DNA of 64,000 nt from Hymenobacter sediminicola (GTDB lineage: Bacteria; Bacteroidota; Bacteroidia; Cytophagales; Hymenobacteraceae), in contig NZ_CP060202.1 in the NCBI RefSeq assembly GCF_014250515.1, forward strand, positions 2,415,001 to 2,479,000, read 5' to 3'. Shown one piece after another: positions 23,824 through 31,251 of the stretch (the stretch's first letter is position 1; every line of letters starts with the position of its first letter). Position numbers and translations under genes: made by a program. Under the pieces are notes generated by a model. It saw only the letters and a list, made by a program, of their open reading frames with translations. It made no database searches and was not told where the DNA came from.

Positions 23824-25911
23824 ATGATTGTACGCTTTCCGGTGGTGGTGCTCTTGTTTTTGCTGCTGATGGCTAGCCGGGTTTTCGCCCAAAGCCCGCA
23901 GACGCCCCTACTGCGTGGAACTCTGGCACAGGCAACCTCCGATACCAGCCGAGTCTTGCTACTTGCCAACCTGAGTGCCTCCTACCGCTATTCCCGCTTC
24001 GACTCGGTGCGCTACTACGCGTTGCGGGGGCTGCGGCTGGCACGGCGTATCGGCTATGCCAAGGGCGAAGGCCGGTGCCTTTCGCGCATCGGGATTCTGA
24101 TGAGCGAGCGGGGCAATCTGCCGGCGGCACTTCGCATCAACCTGCAGGCGCTACAACTCAACGAAGACAGCCACGATGCCGAAGGCACGGCCCGGACCCT
24201 CAACCAGACTGGCCTGCTCTACTACGCCCTGGATGATTTCCGGCCGTCTTTAGGGTACTACTTTCGGGCGCTGCGACTATACGAGCAAGGCGGCATTGAG
24301 GACGATTCACAGTTGATCAGCGTGCTAACCAACATTGGAGCCAGCTACGAAGGTCTTCGGCAACTGGACTCCGCATCACACTTTCTAAACCGCGCGTATG
24401 CCCTTGCTGCGGCGCCTCGTAAGCAGGACTGGAGCTGCTGGGGCAACCCGCTGCCGTATGTGCTACGGGAGCTAGGACTGCTGCAGGCTTCGCAGGGCCG
24501 GGTGGCAGAAGCCGTGCGCTACTATCATAGCAGTGCCCGCGCCGCTGCCACGGAGAACGACAAACGCAGTGGCTGCCGGGCCTATCAGTATCTGGCCGAA
24601 CTCTACCATACCAATCAACAGCCTGACTCCAGCCATTTCTACGCCCGCAAGGCTCTGGTCCTGGGCCAGACCCTGCCGTTCATACTGGGGGTGCTGCATA
24701 CCAGCCGGCTGCTTTCCGAGTCGTTTGAGAAACGCGGGCAGCACGACAGCACGCTGAAATACCTGCGCATTATGCTCACGGCACAGGATAGCCTCTACAA
24801 TCCGCAGCGCATTAAGCAGCTCGACGCCATTGGCTTTGCCGAACAGCAGCGGCTGCGGCAGTTGGAAGATGAAAATACGCGCTTCACAGCCGATGTCCGC
24901 ACGTATGTGTTGTGGGGCTCACTCGGGGCGCTGCTGCTGCTGGCGCTGCTGCTGGCTCGCCACATTCGGCAGCAGAAACGGGCCAATCAGCAACTACAAA
25001 GCCTCAATGATCAGATTGGCCAACAGAAACGAGAGCTGACCCAGCAGCGCGACCGGCTGGCCCAGATGCTGCAGGAACTGCGGGCGGCCCAGGGCCAGCT
25101 GCTGCTACGCGAGAAAATGGCTTCTCTCGGCGAGTTGATGGCTGGGGTGGCGCATGAGATTCAGAACCCGATGAACAGCGTCAAGAACTTCGCTGCCATC
25201 AGCGTAAATCTGTGTCAGGAGATTCGGGAGGAACTGGCAAAGGTGCTGCTGCCCATCGACGACCAGCAAATCATTGATGATATGTTCCAGAATCTGAGCC
25301 AGTATCAGGCCCATATCGTGAAGCACAGCCAGCGGGCCGAAGGCATTGTGGAAGGCATGCTCGAATATTCTAGCAGCAGCCCTGCCCAGCGCCAACTCAC
25401 CGACCTCAGCATGCTGGCCAACGAGTACATGCGGCTTACCTACCAGGATCTGCGCCTCAAAAACCGGCGCTTCAATGCCGCCCTCCTGCCCCATTTTGCT
25501 TCCAATCTACCGGAAGTGCCCATTGTGCGGCAGGACATCGGGCGGGCACTGGTCAGTCTTTTCACCACAGCTTTCTATGCCGTACAGCAGCGCCAGCGCC
25601 TGGGCGAGGAAGATTACGTTCCGCAAGTGAGCCTGACCACAAAGCTGGCGGGCGAGTATGTCGAAATCAGGATTCGTGACAACGGGTCCGGCATTTCGGA
25701 GGCTGTGCAGGCCAGCATCTTTCAGCGTTTTTTCACCACAAAGCCCGTCAGCGAAAGTTCTACCCTGGGCCTAGCCGTCAGCTACGACATCATCACGCGC
25801 GGGCATGGCGGCACTCTCCGCGTGGAAAGCCAGGAAGGTGTGTTCACGGAGTTTATTGTGCAGCTTCCGGTGCAAGGCAAACCCGCAGTGCCCGCCGAAT
25901 GGGTGCTCTGA
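23824..25911 (+). CDS. TPR-containing membrane histidine kinase with degenerate ATP-binding boxes
   Basis: From ATG 23824 (MIVRFPVVVLLFLLLMASRVFAQ signal) this is 695 residues: periplasmic TPR repeats (about 50-330), one membrane helix (VLWGSLGALLLLALLLARH), a coiled coil and a kinase core. His444 in AGVAHEIQNPMNS is intact. The expected N-box NLLNNAFYAV reads SLFTTAFYAV, with Thr582 replacing the magnesium-binding Asn. The glycine-rich G2 region, usually GTGLGLS, reads SSTLGLA. DNGSGI and FFTTKP are kept. It may be a pseudokinase or use ATP weakly. No response regulator is adjacent. Confidence 0.85.
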   Translation: MIVRFPVVVLLFLLLMASRVFAQSPQTPLLRGTLAQATSDTSRVLLLANLSASYRYSRFDSVRYYALRGLRLARRIGYAKGEGRCLSRIGILMSERGNLPAALRINLQALQLNEDSHDAEGTARTLNQTGLLYYALDDFRPSLGYYFRALRLYEQGGIEDDSQLISVLTNIGASYEGLRQLDSASHFLNRAYALAAAPRKQDWSCWGNPLPYVLRELGLLQASQGRVAEAVRYYHSSARAAATENDKRSGCRAYQYLAELYHTNQQPDSSHFYARKALVLGQTLPFILGVLHTSRLLSESFEKRGQHDSTLKYLRIMLTAQDSLYNPQRIKQLDAIGFAEQQRLRQLEDENTRFTADVRTYVLWGSLGALLLLALLLARHIRQQKRANQQLQSLNDQIGQQKRELTQQRDRLAQMLQELRAAQGQLLLREKMASLGELMAGVAHEIQNPMNSVKNFAAISVNLCQEIREELAKVLLPIDDQQIIDDMFQNLSQYQAHIVKHSQRAEGIVEGMLEYSSSSPAQRQLTDLSMLANEYMRLTYQDLRLKNRRFNAALLPHFASNLPEVPIVRQDIGRALVSLFTTAFYAVQQRQRLGEEDYVPQVSLTTKLAGEYVEIRIRDNGSGISEAVQASIFQRFFTTKPVSESSTLGLAVSYDIITRGHGGTLRVESQEGVFTEFIVQLPVQGKPAVPAEWVL

Positions 25912-25942
25912 GCGGTGCTTCGGTTCCGCTGCAATGCTCCCT

Positions 25943-25950
25943 TACCTTTG
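25943..25950 (+). promoter_or_regulatory. Putative -7 promoter element for the flavin reductase-like gene
   Basis: TACCTTTG lies 31 bases before the ATG at 25981 and supports that start over the upstream in-frame one at 25915. Confidence 0.5.
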
Positions 25951-25980
25951 CCGGCTCATTGTCCCATCCATTCCCACCAT

Positions 25981-26901
25981 ATGTCCTTCCGCACCATCAC
26001 GCCCGGCACGCTGCCCGGCCCCGAGTGGCACCAGTTCCTACTGGGTGCCGTGGCGCCGCGCCCCATTGCTTTCGTCAGCACTATTTCGGCTGATGGCGAG
26101 GTGAACCTGAGCCCGTTTTCGTTCTTTAACGTCTTCAGCTCCAACCCGTCCACACTTATCTTCTCGCCTGCCAACCGCGTCCGTGACAACACCCAGAAGC
26201 ACACGCTTTTCAACGTGCGTGAAGTGGCCGAATGCGTGGTTAATATCTGCGACTACGCGGTGGTGGAGCAGATGTCGTTGGCCAGCACCGAGTATGAGCG
26301 GGGCGTGAATGAGTTTGTGAAAGCCGGCCTCACGGAGCTGCCGTCTGACAAAGTGCGCCCGCCCCGTGTGGCGGAGTGTCCGGTGTCGCTGGAGTGCGTG
26401 GTGGAGCAGATTATTGCCATCGGCGACTCCAACGGCGGCGGCAACCTCGTAATTTGCCGGGTGGTGCAGGCCCACTTCCGCCAGGACATTTTGCTGGCCG
26501 ATGGTGCCGGCATCGACCCGCATAAGTTCGATGCTGTGGCCCGCCTCGCCGGCGACTGGTACAGCCGCGTGGTGCCCGAAAGCCTGTTCATTGTGCCCAA
26601 ACCTAACCGCAACAAGGGCATCGGCATTGACCAGCTCCCGGAGCATATCCGCACCTCCGACCTGCTCACCGGCAACAACCTGGGCCGCCTCGCCAACATC
26701 GAGCAGCAGGCCCTACCCACTCCCGAGCAGGTGCAGGCGTTCCGGCAGGACCCATTAGTGAGCTACACGCTCAGCAAACACGCCGCCGACCCAGCAGCAC
26801 AACGCCACGAGCTGGTGGTGCTAGGGAAGAAAATTCTGGAAGAAGGCCGCCTGCTGGACGCCTGGAAAACGCTGCTGCTGGCCACGCCCTCTGCAGGCTA
26901 G
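25981..26901 (+). CDS. Flavin reductase-like domain protein
   Basis: This 306-residue protein has the split-barrel FMN-binding fold near its start (LGAVAPRPIAFVSTISADGEVN, then NLSPFSFFNVFSSNPSTL and FVVN-like strands). Family members reduce or bind FMN for a partner monooxygenase, or act on other small molecules. The C-terminal 100 residues (IPEHIRTSDLLTGNNLGRL) form a helical extension common in Bacteroidota versions. The promoter element at 25943 supports the start. Its TAG stop shares four bases (CTAG, 26898-26901) with the stop of the convergent GNAT gene. Confidence 0.85.
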   Translation: MSFRTITPGTLPGPEWHQFLLGAVAPRPIAFVSTISADGEVNLSPFSFFNVFSSNPSTLIFSPANRVRDNTQKHTLFNVREVAECVVNICDYAVVEQMSLASTEYERGVNEFVKAGLTELPSDKVRPPRVAECPVSLECVVEQIIAIGDSNGGGNLVICRVVQAHFRQDILLADGAGIDPHKFDAVARLAGDWYSRVVPESLFIVPKPNRNKGIGIDQLPEHIRTSDLLTGNNLGRLANIEQQALPTPEQVQAFRQDPLVSYTLSKHAADPAAQRHELVVLGKKILEEGRLLDAWKTLLLATPSAG

Positions 26902-27743
26902 CCTAGGGGCCGCACCATTTCGTAGAGCGACAAGGGCTGCTGTTCCCATCCCGCAGCCTGCAATACTGCGCGCACCGCCCCCTCCGGCACCAACGATGCT
27001 ACCAGCGGCACGCCTGGAAATTCGGCCTCTAGCGCCTGCAGCATGCGCGTAGCCCACCCTTGGCGACGTAGGGCACGCGGCACTACCAACGTCAGTAGCA
27101 GGCTGCGCTCAGCTTCCGGCCGCACCACAGCGTAGGCGCTGTGAGCCAAATGGAAAGCCCGCGCAGGTGGCGCCGCAGCCGCAAGAGTCTCGCCCGAGAA
27201 CATCCAAGGCAAGTCCGGTTCTCCCTCTGTTGTTACCAGCCGCGCAACCGTTAGCGGGTCCAGTTCGCTAAGGGCAGTCATGTTGGACATTGGGGCTGGC
27301 ATACGCCTAAAGCTGAGCAAGTGGCGGGTATTGCGGAAGCCCAGCCGCTCGTAGAGGCGCCGAGCCGGCTCGTTTTCAGTGAAGACTTCGAGCAGCATTT
27401 CCCGGTCACCGCGCATCGTGGCCTCTTCTATGGCGGTTTGCAGCATGGTCCGGCCATAGCCTTGGCTACGCGCTTCCTTCACTAGCCCCATACCAGCTAC
27501 CCGGCAGGTCCAGCCGCGCCGGGCTAGGTATACCACTCCTATCAGTTGGTCGCCCTTAAACCAGAGCCGGCTGGCAGCGGGGTCAAGATGCTCGCTCCGG
27601 AAGCGCCGCTCAAAGCTGGCGGCATCAAAGTTGAAGGGCACGAAGTACTCTTCAAACGACCGGTTCATTGCCTGAGCAAGCTCCTGCGAAGTAAACTTCA
27701 GTACCGGCCGGGCTATCAGTTCGGCTTCTGTTTGGCTGTTCAT
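26898..27743 (-). CDS. GNAT-family N-acetyltransferase, two-domain
   Basis: This 281-residue protein has a full GNAT domain in the first half. The acetyl-CoA loop is seen in VKEARSQGYGRTMLQ and the family signature in NEPARRLYERLGFRNTR. A second, weaker GNAT-like half follows (LTLVVPRALRRQGWATRMLQALE). It would acetylate an unknown amine. The gene is convergent with the flavin reductase gene and overlaps it by four bases. The substrate is unknown. Confidence 0.85.
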   Translation of the reverse strand: MNSQTEAELIARPVLKFTSQELAQAMNRSFEEYFVPFNFDAASFERRFRSEHLDPAASRLWFKGDQLIGVVYLARRGWTCRVAGMGLVKEARSQGYGRTMLQTAIEEATMRGDREMLLEVFTENEPARRLYERLGFRNTRHLLSFRRMPAPMSNMTALSELDPLTVARLVTTEGEPDLPWMFSGETLAAAAPPARAFHLAHSAYAVVRPEAERSLLLTLVVPRALRRQGWATRMLQALEAEFPGVPLVASLVPEGAVRAVLQAAGWEQQPLSLYEMVRPLG

Positions 27744-27830
27744 GTGCTGCAGAATTTCTCCCGCCTTCCGGACGACGTGTGTGAGGTGGACTTCTGACTA
27801 TTGTGCCCTCCGCCTGTACGAAACCATCTG

Positions 27831-29057
27831 TCAGTTACGCACGGCAATCATCAGCCCCAGTTCCTTATAGCGCATGTTGAAGCGCTTGGCAATGGTGGCG
27901 TTGGTGAGGGAGCCTTTGTAGATGTAGACGCCGCTACGGAAATGCTCATTCGTGAACAGCACCTCATTGATGCCGCCGTGCTGGCTAATTTCCTGCAGAA
28001 TAGGCGTGAAGATATTACTCAGGGCATTGGTGGCAGTACGCGGCACGCGGCTGGCAATGTTGGGCACGCAGTAGTGAATCACGTCGTACTTGCGGAAGAC
28101 GGGCTTGCTGTGGCTGGTCATCTCGCTCGTCTCGAAGCAGCCACCCTGGTCAATGCTCACATCGATGATGACGGAGCCGGGCGCCATGCTGGAAACCATG
28201 CTTTCGGGCACCATAAACGGCACCCGGCCGTCCTCGGCGTTCAGGGCCCCAATCACCACATCGGCACGCCGGATCTGCTGGCTCAAGGCAAACGTATCGA
28301 GAGTACTGGTGTAAAGCTGCGTACCTAGATTTTGCTTGAGGCGACGCAGTTTATACAAGTGATTATCAAACACTTTTACCTCAGCCCCTAGTCCGGTAGC
28401 AGCGCGGGCAGCGTACTCGGCTACTGTGCCTGCACCCAGAATCACGACCTGTGACGGAGGCACGCCCGTGATACCGCCCAAGATGATGCCTTTGCCTTCG
28501 TTGGAGCGCGCCAAGTATTCGGCCGCAATCAGCATGACGGTGGAGCCGGCTATTTCGCTCATGGCCCGCACCACCGGCCGCGCTCCGCTCGGGTCCTTAA
28601 TCAGCTCGAAGCTGATGGCGCTGATTTTCTTGCGCGTGAGGGCCGTAACGTACTCGGAGGTGAGCGTACCAAACTGCAGCGCCGATATCAGCGTCTGATT
28701 GGAGCGCAGAAACTCGATTTCGTCGTGGGTGGGCGGCGCCACTTTCAGGATGAGGTCGGCTTCGTATACCTCTTTTTGCGAGTAAGCAATAGTGGCCCCG
28801 GCTTCGGAGTAGTCGTGGTCGGAGTACTTGCTGGGTTCACCGGCCCCGCTTTCCATCACAATTTCGTGTCCTTCTTCCACTAGATGCTTCACGGCTTCCG
28901 GCGTCAGGCAGATGCGGTTTTCCTGCAGCGAGGTTTCGCGGGGCAGCCCAATAAACAGCTTACGCTTCCGGGTTTCCACAGCCAGCATGGATTCCTGCGT
29001 GAAGTAGGCGCGGCTCGTGGCCAACGACTCAAATCCGGGTGGTACTGCTTCGGGCAT
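27831..29057 (-). CDS. ald: Alanine dehydrogenase
   Basis: This 408-residue enzyme interconverts L-alanine and pyruvate plus ammonia with NAD. The N-terminal catalytic domain holds GLPRETSLQENRICLTPEAV and the pyruvate-contact lysine in LILKVAPP. The NAD fold has VVILGAGTVAEYAARAA with the following acidic VFDNH. VPNIASRVPRTATNALSN matches the AlaDH/PNT C-terminal signature. It is about 35 residues longer at the N-terminus than typical, so Met24 (MLAVETRKRK) may be the true start. tsaE lies just upstream on the same strand. Confidence 0.92.
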   Translation of the reverse strand: MPEAVPPGFESLATSRAYFTQESMLAVETRKRKLFIGLPRETSLQENRICLTPEAVKHLVEEGHEIVMESGAGEPSKYSDHDYSEAGATIAYSQKEVYEADLILKVAPPTHDEIEFLRSNQTLISALQFGTLTSEYVTALTRKKISAISFELIKDPSGARPVVRAMSEIAGSTVMLIAAEYLARSNEGKGIILGGITGVPPSQVVILGAGTVAEYAARAATGLGAEVKVFDNHLYKLRRLKQNLGTQLYTSTLDTFALSQQIRRADVVIGALNAEDGRVPFMVPESMVSSMAPGSVIIDVSIDQGGCFETSEMTSHSKPVFRKYDVIHYCVPNIASRVPRTATNALSNIFTPILQEISQHGGINEVLFTNEHFRSGVYIYKGSLTNATIAKRFNMRYKELGLMIAVRN

Positions 29058-29147
29058 CTCTGATAGGTATGAATTAGAAAGTAGTAGATCTGAAATTCAG
29101 CATTTTACAAACGAATTCTTTACAATTCGCTGCGTACATCTGATTCC

Positions 29148-29573
29148 TTATTTCTTAATTTCTAATTGAAGAGTGCGAGACTCTTCGCCGGTGACATGAA
29201 GGGTGATGAGCAGCCGCTCTGGTGGCAACAGCGCCTCAATGCGGCTGGGCCACTCTATCAGGCAAAGATAGCCGGAATCGAAGTACTCCAACGCCCCGAT
29301 GCCTACTGCTTCGACGGGTTCGTTGAGGCGGTAGAAATCGAAGTGGTAAATGGGCTGGTTCTGCGCGTCGCGGTACTCGTTTACCAGCGCGAAAGTGGGG
29401 CTACTCACCTCATCCTGCACGCCCATACTCTGGCAGAGCGCCTTGATGAAGGTGGTTTTGCCGGCCCCCATTTCGCCTTCGAAACACACAATGGAGTGGC
29501 TCTGTAGTGCCTCAAGCACCTGGGCGGCCACGGCGGGCAGCGCCGCCAGCGTCGGAAGTTCAAAAGTCAGCAT
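29148..29573 (-). CDS. tsaE: tRNA threonylcarbamoyladenosine biosynthesis ATPase TsaE
   Basis: Read from ATG 29573 this is 141 residues, the normal TsaE size; the longer frame to 29672 runs into the divergent promoter. Walker A is GEMGAGKTT, followed by the SSPTFALVNEY switch and the HFDFYRL and FIEWPSR-like strands. TsaE cycles ATP to drive the TsaBD enzyme that makes t6A37 in ANN-decoding tRNAs. It ends 90 bases before ald on the same strand, and the two are likely co-transcribed. Confidence 0.93.
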   Translation of the reverse strand: MLTFELPTLAALPAVAAQVLEALQSHSIVCFEGEMGAGKTTFIKALCQSMGVQDEVSSPTFALVNEYRDAQNQPIYHFDFYRLNEPVEAVGIGALEYFDSGYLCLIEWPSRIEALLPPERLLITLHVTGEESRTLQLEIKK

Positions 29574-29653
29574 GGGCTGCAAGGTAGGCAGAGCGTTCAG
29601 CAAAATCCGCGCTACTGTGCACCTTGGGCCGTAGCATTTGCCGCTGCACCTCT

Positions 29654-29661
29654 TACTTTTG
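29654..29661 (+). promoter_or_regulatory. Putative -7 promoter element for the aminotransferase gene
   Basis: TACTTTTG matches TAnnTTTG and lies 22 bases before ATG 29684. It falls inside the longer open frame beginning at 29624, which argues that 29684 is the true start. Confidence 0.5.
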
Positions 29662-29683
29662 GCCGACCACAAACCCCTTCCTC

Positions 29684-30940
29684 ATGCAAGTTTCGCGAAT
29701 GGCCGGCAGCCTTATCGGCTCCGAAATCATCAAAATCGGCAATGAAGTCAACGACATGATCCGCAAGGGGGAGCAGATATGCAACCTCACCATCGGTGAC
29801 TTCGACCCGGCTATTTTCCCCATTCCGACGGAGCTACAGCACGAAATTACGGCGGCGTATCAGGCCGGCCATACCAACTATCCGCCTGCCAACGGCATAG
29901 CTGCGCTCCGCGAAGCTGCCACCGCCTTCACAAAGGAGCGGCTGGGCCTGGCCTATTCCCCCAACGACGTGCTGGTGGCGGGTGGCTCCCGGCCTCTCAT
30001 CTATGCCACGTACCTCGCCGTGGTAGACCCCGGCGACAAAGTAGTATTTCCGGTGCCCAGCTGGAACAACAACCACTACTGCCACCTCTCGGGTGCCGAG
30101 GCCGTGATGGTAGAAACCTCGCCCAAGAACAACTTCATGCCTACAGCCGCCGAGCTGGCTCCGCATTTGGCCGGCGCCACGCTGCTTGCCCTCTGCTCGC
30201 CGCTCAACCCCACGGGCACAGTATTCACCAAAGAAAACCTGGCGGCCATCTGCGACCTAGTAGTGGCGGAGAACCAGCGCCGCCAGCCCGGCGAAAAGCC
30301 TCTTTACCTGCTCTACGACCAGATTTACTGGATGCTCACCTTCGGCCAGACCGGACACTTCGACCCGGTAAACCTGCGCCCTGAGCTGCGCGACTATGTC
30401 ATCTACATCGACGGCATCTCAAAATGTCTGGCTGCTACCGGCGTGCGAGTGGGCTATGCCTTCGGGCCGGCGGTGGTCATCGATAAGATGAAAGCCATTC
30501 TGGGCCACGTAGGAGCCTGGGCCCCGAAAGCCGAGCAGGTAGCCACAGCTAAGTTTCTACCGAATACGCCGGCTGTCGACGGTTTTGTGGACGAGTTCAA
30601 GGACAACATTCAACGTAGTCTCGACACCCTGCACCACGGTTTGCAGGAGCTAAAAGGCGCTGGCTACCCCGTCGACTCCATCGTGCCGATGGGCGCTATT
30701 TACCTCACGGCCAAGCTGGCTGTATTGGGCAAAACCACGGCGACCGGGCAGGTACTACGCACCACAAAGGAGCTGACCTCCTACCTCATCAGCGAAGCCC
30801 GGCTGGCGCTGGTGCCGTTCAGTGCCTTCGGGACTTCCGATACGGCTCCCTGGTTCCGGATGTCAGTGGGAGGCGCTTCGCTGGATTCTATTGAGGCAGC
30901 CCTGCCCCGGTTGCGGGCAGCGCTGGATGCGCTGAAATAG
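29684..30940 (+). CDS. Pyridoxal-phosphate aminotransferase, class I/II
   Basis: This 418-residue enzyme is a fold-type I aminotransferase of the aspartate aminotransferase superfamily. The substrate loop is SPLNPTGTVF, the PLP-hydroxyl Asp/Tyr are in LLYDQIYW, and the Schiff-base lysine is in IDGISKCLAATGVRVGYAFG. A C-terminal Arg that would bind the substrate carboxylate is in APWFRMSVGG. The amino donor and acceptor are not determined. The divergent tsaE starts 110 bases away, and the -7 element at 29654 fixes the start. Confidence 0.9.
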   Translation: MQVSRMAGSLIGSEIIKIGNEVNDMIRKGEQICNLTIGDFDPAIFPIPTELQHEITAAYQAGHTNYPPANGIAALREAATAFTKERLGLAYSPNDVLVAGGSRPLIYATYLAVVDPGDKVVFPVPSWNNNHYCHLSGAEAVMVETSPKNNFMPTAAELAPHLAGATLLALCSPLNPTGTVFTKENLAAICDLVVAENQRRQPGEKPLYLLYDQIYWMLTFGQTGHFDPVNLRPELRDYVIYIDGISKCLAATGVRVGYAFGPAVVIDKMKAILGHVGAWAPKAEQVATAKFLPNTPAVDGFVDEFKDNIQRSLDTLHHGLQELKGAGYPVDSIVPMGAIYLTAKLAVLGKTTATGQVLRTTKELTSYLISEARLALVPFSAFGTSDTAPWFRMSVGGASLDSIEAALPRLRAALDALK

Positions 30941-31251
30941 GTCGTCGTTCTGTTGTTACAGACTTCTTTCGAGCTACCTCGGTCCACTAGGGCCGGGGTA
31001 GTTTTGTTTGGGCTGTGTAGCTTCGGTTCCGGCGTGCTACTGGGCTGCCGGTTTTCCCAAAACCTGCGAGGCCAAATCGGTCTTTCTTTCTATCTTTCCT
31101 TCCACTACTCAAAAGCGGGCTTTGGTAAAGGCCCAAAACAGTTTAGTTAACCGCTCTATACTCTACCCGGCTTTGCTTCTTTCCAGCCCTGGAATTGCGA
31201 GGCCTCGCCACACGCCACCTATTGCACGCTCCACTTTTTTACCACCGGACT
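30941..31251. other. Intergenic region with terminator and receptor promoter
   Basis: This 311-bp gap holds the aminotransferase terminator (30974-31009) and, at 31091-31098, TATCTTTC, one base off the -7 consensus, which may serve the receptor gene. An imperfect palindrome (GGGCTTTGGTAAAGGCCC, about 31117-31134) lies beyond it. The TACGAA-type operators found before the second receptor are not present here. Confidence 0.5.
30974..31009 (+). terminator. Rho-independent terminator after the aminotransferase gene
   Basis: CTACCTCGG pairs with CCGGGGTAG (one G-T mismatch) and is followed by TTTTGTTT. Confidence 0.65.
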
